Origin: Coccinella septempunctata
Lineage: Eukaryota; Arthropoda; Insecta; Coleoptera; Coccinellidae
DNA length: 64,000 bases
Direction of reading: 5' to 3'
Assembly (NCBI RefSeq): GCF_907165205.1
Contig: NC_058190.1
Span: forward strand, 44,876,116-44,940,115
The notes below the pieces were generated by a model. It had not been told where the DNA came from, did no database searches, and saw only the letters and a list, made by a program, of their open reading frames with translations. This document shows, one piece after another, positions 1 to 12,036 of the stretch. Position 1 is the first letter of the stretch; the number at the start of each line of letters is the position of its first letter. Position numbers and translations under genes: made by a program.

Positions 1-2455
1 ACACAATTGAACTTCAGAGAGCCATTCAAAGTGAACTCGAAAATGAAAAGTGGAAAAATAAAAAATCCGATTTTCTTGTAAACAGTGTTGGATATCCGAA
101 AGTTTGGTATGAAACTATAGGTTTTCGAATACGCTGAATCTATTCCAATCAGTTTCGTGAGCCTATCTCCCTTCGTTTAGATTTTCATCGTTGAAATGGC
201 ATTTTTTCAAAAATTGCAAATTTCAATCTGCGATATCTCCTGATTTATTCGTCTGATCCAATTGGGATTTCCGGTTTTATAATCAGCATTGCCCAGGCTT
301 TCACCCAAGCAAAAAAACTCGATTTCGAAAATCTCGATTTTTTGGGTCAAAAATGTGCAAGGGGTTAGACCCCCCAAAAATGACCTATTTGCGCCTCTGC
401 CTAAAAATAAGGTTGTCCTACTATTGTCCTAGGATATGGAGTGCATAGAAGTTGTTTAGTAGATTCCAGAAAACCAAACAGTTCACGGTTCGATACACAA
501 TTGAACTTCAGAGAGCCATTCAAAGTGAACTGGAAAATGAAAAGTGGAAAAATAAAAAATCCGATTTTCTTGTAAACAGTGTTGGATATCCGAAAGTTTG
601 GTATGAAACTATAGGTTTTCGAATACGCTGAATCTATTCCAATCAGTTTCGTGAGCCTATCTCCCTTAGTTTAGATTTTCATCGTTGAAATGGCATTTTT
701 TCAAAATTTGCAAATTTCAATCTGCGATATCTCCTGATTTATTCGTCTGATCCAATTGGGATCTCCGGTTTTATAATCAGCATTGCCAAGGCTTTCACCC
801 AAGCAAAAAAACTCGATTTCGAAAATCTCGATTTTTTGGGTTAAAAATGAGCAAGGGGTTAGACCCCCCAAAAATGACCTATTTGCACCTCTGCCTAAAA
901 ATAAGGTTGCTCTACTATTGTCCTAGGATATGGAGTGCATAGGAGTTGTTTAGTAGATTCCAGAAAACCAAACAGTTCACGGTTCGATACACAATTGAAC
1001 TTCAGAGAGCCATTCAAAGTGAACTCGAAAATGAAAAGTGGAAAAATAAAAAATCCGATTTTCTTGTAAACAGTGTTGGATATCCGAAAGTTTGGTATGA
1101 AACTATAGGTTTTCGAATACGCTGAACCTATTCCAATCAGTTTCGTGAGCCTATCTCCCTTCGTTTAGATTTTCATCGTTGAAATGGCATTTTTTCAAAA
1201 ATTGCAAATTTCAATCTGCGATATCTCCTGATTTATTCGTCTGATCCAATTGGGATCTCCGGTTTTATAATCAGCATTGCCAAGGCTTTCACCCAAGCAA
1301 AAAAACTCGATTTCGAAAATCTCGATTTTTTGGGTTAAAAATGAGCAAGGGGTTAGACCCCCCAAAAATGACCTATTTGCACCTCTGCCTAAAAATAAGG
1401 TTGCTCTACTATTGTCCTAGGATATGGAGTGCATAGGAGTTGTTTAGTAGATTCCAGAAAACCAAACAGTTCACGGTTCGATACACAATTGAACTTCAGA
1501 GAGCCATTCAAAGTGAACTCGAAAATGAAAAGTGGAAAAATAAAAAATCCGATTTTCTTGTAAACAGTGTTGGATATCCGAAAGTTTGGTATGAAACTAT
1601 AGGTTTTCGAATACGCTGAACCTATTCCAATCAGTTTCGTGAGCCTATCTCCCTTCGTTTAGATTTTCATCGTTGAAATGGAATTTTTTCAAAAATTGCA
1701 AATTTCAATCTGCGATATCTCCTGATTTATTCGTCTGATCCAATTGGGATTTCCGGTTTTATAATCAGCATTGCCAAGGCTTTCACCCAAGAAAAAAAAA
1801 CTCGATTTCGAAAATCTCGATTTTCTGGGTCAAAAATGAGCAAGGGGTTAGACCCCCCCTAAAATGACCTATTCGCTACTCTGTCTGGAAATCAGGATGT
1901 TCTATTACTGTCTTAAGATATGGAGTGTATACAATTCGTTTCGAAGATTCTAGAAAACCAAACAGTCGATCATTCAAGCGAGAATTGCACTCCAGAGAGC
2001 TGTTCAAAGTCAACTCGAAAATGAAAAGTGGAAAACCAAAAAAAATTATTTCCTCCTAAACTTGGCCAGATATTGGAAATTTTGGTATGAAAATATAGGT
2101 TTTCGAATACGCTGAATCTATTGCGAGCAATTTCGAGTGCCCATTTTCCTTCGTTTAGATTTTGTCCTTTGAAATGGCATTTTTCAAAAATTGAAAATTT
2201 CAATCTGCGATATCTCCTGTTATATTCATCTGATCCTATTGGGATTTCCGGTTCTATAATCAGCATTGCCATGTCTTCCACCCAAGCACAAAAACTCGAT
2301 TTCGAAAATCTCGATTTTTTGGGTCAAAAATGAGCAAGGGGTTAGACCCCCCTAAAATGACCTATTTGCTAATCTATCTGAAAATCAGGATGTTCTATTA
2401 CTGTCCTAGAATATGGAGTGCATGAAAGTTGTTTTGTAGATTCTAGAAAACCAAA
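1..2455. repeat. 494-bp tandem satellite, five copies
   Basis: The block starting ACACAATTGAACTTCAGAG recurs at 1, 495, 989 and 1483, which gives an exact 494-bp period. A fifth, clearly diverged copy runs from about 1977 to 2455. The first four copies differ by only scattered substitutions. The array begins at the window edge, so it probably continues upstream. Each unit carries an A-rich tract, a GGGGTTAGACCCCCC palindrome-like core and no long ORF. The short ORFs that overlap the last copy are by-products of the repeat. The divergence of only the terminal copy is the usual pattern of edge decay beside a homogenised array. Confidence 0.95.
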
Positions 2456-4010
2456 CGATGCTTACACTATACTTTGCAAGTAGGTACTGCCTAAAGCCTC
2501 CACTGAGAGAAGAAAACTAAGCGTAAAGTACCGCCATCAAGCTATTGGTTTCGAAAAAAATTGGATTGGTCATCTCTTCCATACGGTGATCTTCCCCAGA
2601 CATATCCTTCTATTACTTTCAACTCAAACCTACGGAAGCATTAAAGTGTATACCTATATATCTTGATTATTTTTCCTAAATGTAACCACCCTCGAAAGCG
2701 GTTTCTGACGACTAATACCATTCATAATCACTACCGATGTTCAGGATTTGTTCAGATTGAATAATGTTTGTTCGATGTTGTCCATACCATAATACCAGCT
2801 AAATTGCACCCCCTAGTTTGCCTTTCGTGAGTAGACGTTAAGTTTGTTCTTGTAGCATCATGGTTCATCGGGTTCTTCAGCTTGAAAAACAAAGAGCAAC
2901 AATAACATGATAATACCGAACTTTTTCCTGAGAACCACAACGGCAGCAAAAAACCAATCTCAGCATGTACCTCCGTGCGAATTTAATTCCTCTTGAAGGT
3001 AATGATAAATTGCTCATGAGCATGTTGGTTTTCTAATTACGAGGAGTTAGCATGATGAATGGGGCGCATAGGTACAAGGTACACACTTCGTATAGTTCGG
3101 ATCCAGGTTATTTAACGATATTTTGTAGTTGGAAATCCGATGATAAACATGTAACTTTGCGCCAGTATGTTTATGATTTATTTATGGACCCTGGGGGGAC
3201 GTTTATAATTGAAATTTATCTGGAAGTTCCCTCAACCTTGGTTGGGGCCCTCGGAGTTCAGGGGTTATCCTATGGCACGTGATCCGTCGAGCCTTCGGAT
3301 CCAAATTGATACAAGTTCGAAATTTGATTGATTTTGATGGGATAATTCGGCCTGTTTGAAATCTATCAAGCATCAGCATACAGGGATGTATTCATATATT
3401 ATCTAGTTACCTTAGTCCTGTTTCATATGGAGAACTAAAAGTTTGAATACGAAGAAAATGAAAAAAGTGTAAAGTTTCAAGTTGAAAAGTCAAGCCAGGA
3501 GCTGTGAAATGTGAAATTATTTCTGAAAATAGGATTTCGAAGGGAATTACCAAGAATGATACGTTATTTTGACTAATGAGTCAAATAACATAGGTATCAT
3601 TATACAGGATGTGTTATGAAGAGGCAGTGTCATGCAGGAAGTGCATATTGGTCTGAAAAATATCAACATTTCATCAGGAAAAATAGGGTCAATTAGGTAT
3701 GCACCCCTTCCTGAGATGTGGTGTGTCAAAACTGAGAATATTTGGCGTTCATTGATAAACCTTATCATTTCGCTGAGAACAATGAAAGACTATCAATTTA
3801 TTGAAAATCAATATTCCTCAGTCAAGGAAAATGCTGGAAAAACTTTAGTTGTTGTACACCCCATATCTCAGAGGGGATGTATATTTGTCCCCATAATTTC
3901 TTCATGCTAATATTTTCGGACATAGGAAGCATCAAATGAACAGCCTGTACAATGTACATTATCTTTTTTAATTTGGAATTTATACTTGCTATAATGACTT
4001 ATTTGTAACA
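2456..4010. other. Non-coding stretch, nothing recognised
   Basis: AT-rich single-copy-looking DNA. Short ORFs of up to about 92 codons on both strands overlap each other and show no domain, signal peptide or convincing splice structure. I see no repeat shared with the rest of the window. Confidence 0.5.
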
Positions 4011-4083
4011 GGGGGCGTAGCTCAGATGGTAGAGCGCTCGCTTAGCATGCGAGAGGTACCGGGATCGATGCCCGGCGCCTCCA
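4011..4083 (+). tRNA. tRNA-Ala (anticodon AGC)
   Basis: All four arms fold. The acceptor stem GGGGGCG pairs with CGCCTCC and includes the G3:U70 wobble, the identity element for alanyl-tRNA synthetase. The anticodon stem CTCGC/GCGAG encloses loop TTAGCAT with AGC at 4044-4046. The T stem CCGGG/CCCGG closes loop ATCGATG, and the discriminator base is A. There is no intron. The internal A box (TAGCTCAGATGG) and B box (GGATCGATGCC) are present, and a TTTT pol III terminator follows at 4090-4093. A54 in the T loop is compatible with alanine tRNAs of insects, from memory. The CCA seen at 4081-4083 is acceptor-end sequence, since eukaryotic CCA tails are added after transcription. Confidence 0.97.
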
Positions 4084-4089
4084 ATTCTC

Positions 4090-4093
4090 TTTT
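4090..4093 (+). terminator. RNA polymerase III terminator of tRNA-Ala
   Basis: A run of four T residues lies 7 nt after the tRNA discriminator base, the normal pol III stop signal. Confidence 0.8.
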
Positions 4094-5479
4094 GTTTGTC
4101 ACGATTTTTTGCTAGAAACTGATAATAAATCAACATTTTATTCAACTAAAGCATATGTGTCGTTTAATCGTTAAGAACAGGTCCTTCTTCGATGTATAAA
4201 ATGATATTCTTTCAAAATATGTCAACTCTGAATTACTGGTTATCAAAAAATTCTGTGTGTTATGGGTATTTACCCACTTTCACCCATAAATATTTTATTT
4301 CTGCTTTAGCCGAGCTAGGTTTGGGTGCGATACTGACATCGGTAACATAATAGCTTGCCCAATTAGAATAGGACATTCATTACAGATTGCTGGAACGATC
4401 TCTTTATATCCATAACTGCGCTAATTGTTTGGGCTCCTTCAATGGGATATAAAATAGTTCAAAAGATAGGCCGCTTTGTTAAACTGGACCAATTTAAAAC
4501 GAATTACATCAATAAATAAGCCAACGAGTATTTCAAATACTTCTCTGATCTCCAAGGATATGTAATTTTTTCATGTACCTAGTTAACCATGAATTATCTA
4601 TTTTTGATTATTTTATTTGCTGAAAGTGATGGAAAAGTGAAAAGTAAACATCGCTCTAGTTTTGTAGTAAATTGTAGTTGTAGTTCATAGAATTTGAGAT
4701 CACGTAGAAAATAAAAATTTAGGGTTAATAAGATATCTTGTCCCAACATCCCTCACACAATACTTGCCTTTCAAAGATTTTTGACAGAAGGAAAAAGGCA
4801 AAAAACAGTTATTTATCTACCAATATGAATATTGGAGAAAAATCCAACCATAGGAAAAAAAAGGAAAAATGAAAAAAAAATTGAAAAATATCCCCTGAAC
4901 AAACCACACCAAAATATCCTTCACCTTACTAAGATCGTCGAAATTTTGAAAGGACCTTCTCGAACCAGATGTCGCGGATCGGACCATCTCATTTCCGTTG
5001 ATTACGCAGCCCACATTTCTGCAAAAACTGTGAGGCACGACCCAGATAAGCCAGAACTGAGCAGGGGATTCCGAATTTATTTCTGTCGCATTTATTTCAT
5101 CCTATCTCCACTTTTCACTCCTTTTACCCATAAAGAATCGAGCTGCGAATGAGGCAGACTTGAAATTAATTCAATGCCTCCCATTCGGATGCCTTCCGAG
5201 TGTCGGAGTGATATTTGAAGGCCCACCGCCTCCAGTTGGAGGTTCTTATCAATTGGGACGTCGGTAACAAAGGATAAAGAGCCGTTCGGAATTCAGTTTT
5301 CGCGGATGGAGTTATGAAAACGATAGGTTTCGTTTGATTATGAGGAATTTCCATCCTGGATGACTCGAGTTGGAAAAGAATGAATTCGGCATTTGGCTGT
5401 CTGCTGATCATCAAGCTCCATTGAGCTTGAGTATCATCACACAGGAGAAAAATTTACCCACTTGGGCTCAATAAGAAAC
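4094..5479. other. Non-coding stretch, nothing recognised
   Basis: AT-rich DNA with a purine-rich tract near 4850-4880. Overlapping short ORFs on both strands (for example near 4830-5150) lack recognisable domains and look like chance frames. Confidence 0.5.
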
Positions 5480-5481
5480 TA

Positions 5482-5687
5482 GGTCCTTTCGTTTGCATAA
5501 AGTGTAACACTTTTCTATACTCGATTTGATTTACACCAGGGTAGAGGAAGTGTAGTTTATCTACACATAGTCAAAAGGAGATGTAGATAAACTACACCTC
5601 CTCTACACTATTCTACATTCAATCAGCAAACGAATACTAAAATCGAGTGTGGAAAAGTGCTACACTTTTTATGCAAACGAAAAGACC
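5482..5687. mobile_element. 206-bp palindromic MITE with TA duplication
   Basis: The left end GGTCCTTTCGTTTGCATAAA matches, in reverse complement, the right end TTTTTATGCAAACGAAAAGACC. The match continues inward for about 48 nt through TGTAACACTTTTC/GAAAAGTGCTACA and CTCGATTT/AAATCGAG. The centre also contains a second inverted pair, TGTAGTTTATCTACA and TGTAGATAAACTACA. TA flanks both ends (5480-5481 and 5688-5689). There is no coding capacity. It is most simply a non-autonomous Tc1/mariner-type element. Confidence 0.85.
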
Positions 5688-5762
5688 TACTGTCAGGGAG
5701 GTGGAATAGCAACTCATTCTGTCAGTCAGTCAAACTACTTTCAAAGCACTGGTATCTGTTGT

Positions 5763-7199
5763 TGTAGGGCCCAAGAGGGAAATTCAGATGAGGGGAGATA
5801 CCTTGGACCCTGTAGATTACGTAGACCACCTGTATATAGGTTAAATGCAAAAAAACGTAAAGTGTATATTCCCGAGCACGGTGGCTTTTTTTCTTATTTT
5901 GAAGCTAACGATTCCAGAATATCGAAAAAAATTCAAAGTGACAGTTTCAGCAAGCTGAAACAATGAAAATTGATCATAAAGGTCACAGAAATCAGTTTTT
6001 TTGAATTGTCTCTTCTCCTGGGCCTCAAATTGTTTTCACATTCATTATAAAAATTGTTGAGCATAACATTTTATACAAATTTTGTCCGAAGCAATTTTTT
6101 CTACGTTTGAACGTTTTTGAGATATATGGCGATGAATATACCTACAGGATGGGCAAAATTCGTTGTCTACTGGGGGGATCTCCAGAACTATAGAAGTTAG
6201 AGAGAAACGGATGATACATTCTCGAGCTGTTTTTTCATGACTAATCTAAATCTGAAAACAGAATCGGCCTATCATTTTTGGATTTGAGTTATAAACGAAA
6301 AAATTGAGATTTTGACGATTCCCGAAAAGTTCTCATATTTTTTTTGTCTTTGAAGTTACAGATCTGAAACTTGAACCTCCTACAGCCACTTTTTCACGTA
6401 GAATCTACTGAGAAAATTTTTTTTCCAATTCAAAAATAACAAATTCAATTAAAGTTTGCATTTAAAAAAATTAAAGTACACCTAATGATTCAAAATGAAA
6501 AAATTTCAGTGGATTTTACGTAAAATTGTGCCTGTAGAAGGTTCAAGTTTCAGATTTGTAACTTCAAAGACAAAAAAGTTATGAGAAATTGTTAATTGCG
6601 AAATTGTCAAACTCAAAAACGAAGTATCGTAGGAGGCTGCGGTTTTCACCATTCTTTGTTTCTCCGAAAATGAGCTCGTTTTCTTCTAGCTGCTATAGTT
6701 CTCAAGATCCTCTCAGTAACAACGAATTTTGTCCATCCTGTACATCAGACTGGGTTTCTACATTTACCTTGGCCTTTCGCATGTGTGGCTAAGCTTCTGA
6801 TCGTTATCGCTCTCTAACTCGAAAACGGTTAAGGGTATGTAAAATTGCTTCAGACAGAAGTCGTATAGAATTTTATTCTCTACAACTTTTATAATGAATA
6901 CAGAAATGATTAGAGGTACAGGAAGGGAGATATCTTAAAAAAAATGCCTTGTTATCGTCTTCAAACTGTCAGATCAAGAACACCCCCACTGATTAGTGTC
7001 AGATTAATGGATCAGCACGTCTGCAACACCAAGATTAACCATCTATATGAAAATCTGACAGGAGTATGTACAAGTAACGATTTTTTTTGCAATTTCAAAG
7101 GACCGCTGAGACCTTGCGTCACGTACGAATTGTCAGTCTCTTGAAAAGTAGCTTCCTTTGGGTCCAATTAATATAACCTCTAAAAATCTGACACTCTCA
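5763..7199. repeat. Family D repeat, copy 1 (interrupted by MITE B)
   Basis: This segment matches, in reverse orientation and over most of its length, the complete family D element at 17766-19016. Shared landmarks are GGGCCCAAGAGGGAAATTC at the left, the GGCTTTTTTTCTTATTTTGAAG block near 5883, TTTTGTCCGAAGCAATTTTTTC near 6080, and the CACGTCTGCAACACC block near 7017. It has small internal deletions. A separate element, MITE B, sits inside it at 6144-6741. Short ORFs here, such as the one near 6944-7144, are repeat sequence and not genes. Confidence 0.8.
6144..6741. mobile_element. MITE B, copy 1 (foldback, about 600 bp)
   Basis: It starts ACAGGATGGGCAAAATTCGT and ends with the inverted match AACGAATTTTGTCCATCCTGT. 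The complementarity is not confined to the tips. The left arm (GGGATCTCCAGAACTATAG and onward) matches the right arm (CTGCTATAGTTCTCAAGATC) and further inward, so almost the whole element folds back. Two further copies lie at 8811-9422 and 57423-58003. The element is nested in the family D repeat. It has no transposase and is presumably mobilised in trans. Confidence 0.85.
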
Positions 7200-8105
7200 A
7201 AAAATATTTCACCAGAAGATTGTTGCAAATGAGCAGAGATATCTTGGTAACACTTGTAAGTGTAACGCTGATCGTGAAAATATTCTTAACACCTACGTTT
7301 AAAGTATCTAGTCTTTGGTCCAATGGGGACAACCATGGAGTTCGCAGGATTGATTTTCCTAGATTTGAATCATAATGAGCCTGCTCTAGAAGACAAATTC
7401 TTCTCAATTCCGTCACGTGTGAACGGTATGGTCAGCATCTCATCAATGCTGCCATAACAAAAGGTAACCAGCCGCTCTCGACATCAATTCAATGAATCAA
7501 CCAGAACCGATTTTTCACTCTGAAATTTATTCCGACAGGTCGGGGACAACATTAAATAATAATGATCGAGCAGAGTGGGTTTTTTCTAGCAAAGATCCAG
7601 CCTCCGCATATGAATATAATGCACATTCCGCGGAAGCATGTACCTGCTCAATCACACAAAGATACGCACACTCATCTCGATGATAATACATTTCAGATTT
7701 TGAAAAGCTTAAGGGAGTCCCTCTGTCGCGAGATGATTGATAGAACGGGCCGGGTAAATGACTGCGAGTTTCGAGTTACGTGGGCTTATTGTGACGCTGC
7801 TGCTGCTGCTGCGGTGGGCGAAAATGTCGGAGAAAATGACATTTGTCATTCCGTTGGCTCAAAGGACGCTGCTCCGGTTTATCTGATGGCAAATATGATT
7901 TGGCTCCGGCGCGCTGATTCACGGATGATGAAAGAGTTGCGGAAAAAATTGGGTTGGTCGGTTCGTCTTTTGTCTCTGCGGCTTTCAAGGGTAATGCGGA
8001 ATTTTTCAGCAGGGTCAGGAATGGCTTTATGAGAAAGTTATACAGGTTGTTCAACAACAAACAAAACGAGGAGATTCTTTGAGTAATTTTAAGAAAAAAA
8101 TGTCC
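7200..8105. other. Stretch with an unassigned 156-codon ORF
   Basis: No repeat shared with the rest of the window was seen here. An ATG-initiated frame runs on the plus strand from 7562 to 8032 (156 codons). It contains a run of seven alanines encoded by GCT/GCG triplets near 7797-7815 and is otherwise without a recognised domain or signal peptide. The antisense frame (7776-8114) is also open for 112 codons and reads the same triplets as a glutamine run. Because both strands are open, neither can be called a gene. This could be a first exon, UTR or chance. Confidence 0.3.
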
Positions 8106-8646
8106 CATGAACATGGGACCGCAATCGATTCGTTTTCAAGATACAGGGTGTTAAAGTTAGAGTTTTTCTCAAGTTTTTCTCTTATAGTATCTACATGTCA
8201 CAAGATATTCAACTGAAATTTGGCATAAATATTACAATTGATAGTTCGCACCATGTGACATGCCAATTTCGATAGCAAATCTACAGGGTGATATTTTTTC
8301 TCGTACACTGTCCCCTGTTTTCCTCCAGAACTTTTTCTTGGTGAGCAACTGTTACTTAGAAAAAATGTAAAAAGAATCTTGGTTTTGATAGTAAATTTTA
8401 TGGTCTCTTGTAGTTTTGTCGTATCTGATACCGATTTCGAGAAAAAAAATTTGAACGATTCTCTCGAATTCCGAATTGTCATAAAGAATTCAATTAGTGT
8501 TAGTAAGCTATGGTGAATAAATTCATCATTAGTTTTTATGCCAAATTCAGTTGATTAGCTTGTGAATTGTAGATACTATGAGAAAAAACTTCAAACTTTT
8601 ACACTATGTATCTCGAAAACGAAAAGTTAGCGATCCCATGTTTATG
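8106..8646. mobile_element. Foldback MITE E, about 540 bp
   Basis: The left arm (about 8106-8240, CATGAACATGGGA and onward) matches the reverse complement of the right arm (about 8520-8646). Shared blocks are CATGGGA, TCGTTTTCAAGATACAGGGTG versus TCGTTTTCGAGATACATAGTG, TAGTATCTACA, and CAACTGAAATTTGGCATAAA versus CAACTGAATTTGGCATAAA. Arms of about 130 nt surround a spacer without a long ORF. The exact ends and the target duplication are not clear. Confidence 0.75.
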
Positions 8647-8810
8647 AATTTTTTTTTTTAATTACTTACGGAATCTCCCATCTTCGTTTGAACCAAGCCA
8701 CAGATAGCCCATATAAAAGAGCAGGCACGTCAACAATATGCAAATAATGAAATAATGACATTCATCAACTCTCGTACGGATGACGAAAATTTTGCGATGG
8801 GAATAGCGTA

Positions 8811-9422
8811 CAGGGTGGGCAAAATTCGTTGTATACTGAGAAGATCTCGAGAACTATAGCGGCTAGAAGAAAACGGTTGACAAATTCTCTTGCTCTTTTT
8901 TCTTGACTAATTCAAATCTGAAAACAGAACCGGGCTATCACTCCTAGATTTTAAGTTATAAACAAACATTGAGAAAAATTCTCATACATTTTTTGTCTTT
9001 GAAGTTACCGATCTGAAACTTGAACCTTCTCAGGTACTTTTATACGTGGTATCTACTGACAATTTTTTCCCAATTCAAAAATAACAAATTCAATAAAAGT
9101 TTGCATTTAAAAAAACTAAAGTTTGTCTAATCATTCGAAATGAAAAAATATTTTGAGCTCGTGAGTGAATTCTACGTAAAGGAGTGTCTGTAGAAGGTTC
9201 CAGTATCAGATCTGTAACTTCAAAAACAAAAAAGTTATGAGAACTTTTCGAAATCGCCAAAATCTCATTTTTTGCTAATAATTCAAAAACGAGGATTCGT
9301 AGGAGGCTGCGGTTTTCATTCTTTGTTTCTTTGAAAAAGAGAGAGAATGTGTCATTCGTTTTCTTCTAGCTGCTTTAGTTCTCGAGATCCACTCAGTAGA
9401 CAACGAATTTTGCCCACCCTGT
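8811..9422. mobile_element. MITE B, copy 2
   Basis: Bounded by CAGGGTGGGCAAAATTCGTT on the left and the inverted AACGAATTTTGCCCACCCTG on the right, with long internal complementarity as in copy 1. A TA precedes the left end. No coding sequence. Confidence 0.88.
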
Positions 9423-9472
9423 GACCCTGTACACTTCGAATTCGAAGATCTGCAGCTGCTCGATTTACTATA

Positions 9473-10149
9473 CCGGGTGAGTCTTTGACTCGTACAAATA
9501 TTTTATCACTATATTCTTGAGGTCAAAAGAAACACTTTTTTTTTATTCCATGTTTTCCGATTTGGCCCTTATAAAAGTTTTCATAATAAGCTGTACCACC
9601 CCCATAAAAACAAAATAACCTTCAGAAATACTAGCTAAATCTATGACACTACACATCTGCAGATCTTTTAAACAGAGTTGTATTCAACCAAAGTAACCAA
9701 TTTCTCAAATTTCACATACACTTCTCAATTTTTGAACAAATTACTCGAAAACGGCGCATTATACGAGAAAATATGAGGAGTAGGTACCTACTTTTATTTT
9801 ACAAAACGCTCAAATTTTCATTAGATAACACCCAACTTAGTTTCAAGAGTTGGGTTCTTTGAATTTTTGGTATTTTTATGGTACGTAATGGTCATAATAA
9901 GAAGACGTGGGTGATACCTTGCGAGTGAAAAAGATTCATCAAATAAATAAAAAACTATATTCCGAAATTCATTTCATTCTATCAAAACGTTAGTGAGATA
10001 GAACTAAAAATAAAATTTTTTTTTAATTTTTCAGCAGCCTGTATCTTTTAAACCGAGCCGATTCGGAAAAAATGGTAAGGAAAAAAGTGTTTCTTTTGAC
10101 CTCAAGAATCTAATGCTAAAATATCTATATGAGTCAAAGACTCACCATG
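9473..10149. mobile_element. MITE A, copy 1 (complete, 677 bp)
   Basis: The left end CCGGGTGAGTCTTTGACTCG and the right end GAGTCAAAGACTCACCATG are inverted repeats. Complementarity extends about 60 nt, through TTCTTGAGGTCAAAAGAAACAC on one side and its complement on the other. TA flanks both sides. The interior carries CGAAAACGGCGCATTATACGAG and the TTTGAATTTTTGGTATTTTT block. These match the 3' part of the DD34E Tc1-like element at 19757-21107, which indicates an internal-deletion derivative. Other copies are at 12037, 35842, 38362 and 54617. Confidence 0.9.
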
Positions 10150-10151
10150 TA

Positions 10152-11733
10152 TATGCTTATATTGTCCTATGAATGATACAAACTCTCTTCTTTCTGTGAC
10201 TGGTGACTGGCCCACTCTAGACCCAACTTCTATGAATTTACCCAGACAGTCCCTACGTCGATTCGACAATTGGCAGTATATTTTGCGGCATACATCCTCC
10301 ATATCACCTATTCTATTCCGGCAAATAATCGTAACTAGTTGCTTTCAAGACAATGCTTCCTCTCCATTAGAATTCCGGACTGCTCCGGACATATATACAT
10401 TTCCCATGAATAATTCAGTGAATTCTATATATGCCAGTTTTCCGATATAACAGTATCGACGAACATAACACGCCACCTGCAATTCCTTCTGCTATCACCG
10501 TCCACGGTACAGCCGTACAGCCTTCGCCTGAGCTCATTATGTCACAGCCGAGAGCCTTATAAAAATATTCGAAGCGGACTTCTATTCAGTCACCGTCTCG
10601 TCCCACTTGTGAAGTGGATTATGAATGAAGCAGGCCGTGGAAGATATATTGAGAGCCTGAAAGGAATCCCCTGAATAAAGAGCTAATGCCGATTTATTTC
10701 GAATTGAAATAGCGTCTAACAAGACGATATTATACGCGATTTATCTCATTATCTCCATAGATCTAGGTGTCGGACTGCCTCGGATTTATCCCGTTAGTAG
10801 CACTCCTGGAGATTTATATTTCTTTTCTCCCTAATCAGTAGTGAAGGCGGAGGAACGACTCGTCGGTTGGGGCACGGAGAGTTCACTGGCATTCTTAATT
10901 CCACTTGAGGATATCTTCACCTTACCCGTGATCCATATCGTTACAATATCGTCTTTGATCTATTGGGTCTGCTGATTGGTAGTTTACATCTAAGCAGACT
11001 GACTCAATATTCCAGGAGAACTTGTTGAACTTTCCACTTATCAGCAAATTTCCTACCTGGATTCGTTAGTTAACATTTACCATAAAGCGTATTGTGGAAT
11101 ACGTTTTTCTTGGTTGACGTGCGAACTACAGAAAGATACCCACTCTATCTAGATACTCTAGTTGTGTCTGTGATGGTGATAATTGGAGATCTTTCCTCTT
11201 CAAATAGTGTTGAAATAGGAGATCGTTCATTCTTTCTCATCACACCGAAGGTATAATGGTTCTTCTTTGAATATGTCAATACATCTCATTACAGTGATCA
11301 GTAGATATTGGTTCAGTAATAGATCTTATGTTCTCTACTCAATTTGAATAGATCTCAACTATCTATGCTGAGCATCTTTTCACCATGTATGAGGCCTAAG
11401 AGAAGTTCCACAACATAGTATCACGCAGAATTTTGATGTGGCCCAATAGCTACACAAGTGTTGCGTTGTTGAGGAAAGATCAAGGTGTCTAGGATAACAA
11501 ACTTCAAAATGAAGAATATGGAAGCTCTATTTCATTGGACGGAAGAAACCAAATATTAAAATATCTACGTATCTCTTTTTCTTGCTTCGAGTCTTCCAGA
11601 AGTGGACAAATTTCCCCAAAACTGGTATGGGGTGGCCATCACATTGATGTTCAGAGTTTAGCTAACCAGCTGACAGACCGTCAGACCTCCATTCCATAGA
11701 CTAGCCGGTAGTAGTTTCAAATAAACAAATGTT
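10152..11733. other. Non-coding stretch, nothing recognised
   Basis: A more GC-balanced region than average. The ORF on the plus strand at 10169-10450 (93 codons) and its antisense partner show no domain. I saw no repeat relation to other parts of the window. Confidence 0.45.
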
Positions 11734-12000
11734 TGGTGTTCACATACTGTTAACCTGCCTGAAATGGCAACTGTCCTAACCATGACTGCTTTAGAGCAGA
11801 ATTGAACGAAATAAAAAATCTATCTTGTGGAGTCTGCAGGCTTAAAAAAAGATACAAACACCTTGAAGTCAAGATTTAATATCTAGCTCTTCGTTGTGCT
11901 CCTACTGTATTCGAGATTGTGTCAATGCGGTTATGAATGAAAGTTTGAAAGTGAAAGATGTTTTGACAAATGTTCGTCAGACAGTGGCTATTCTCTATGC
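11734..12000 (+). repeat. Unclassified repeat fragment, related to 59205-59460
   Basis: TACTGTTAACCTGCCTGAAATGGCAACTG at the start resembles TACGGTTAATCTGCCTGCAATGGCAACAG at 59215. The relation continues through GACTGCTT, GAGTCTGCAG and a TTTTGACAAATG-like block. Similarity is patchy, so this is an old dispersed element. I cannot assign a class. Confidence 0.5.
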
Positions 12001-12036
12001 ACTGCAATTTTTGGGCTGTGTATTTGAAGAACTTAT

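Noticed and set aside
1..2455. CRISPR-like or coding repeat array
   Set aside because: Units are 494 bp, contiguous, without spacers and without a conserved frame. This is a satellite.
3052..3282. 76-codon ORF starting MMNGAHRYKV
   Set aside because: No domain, no splice partner, no repeat relation. Length is within chance for this composition.
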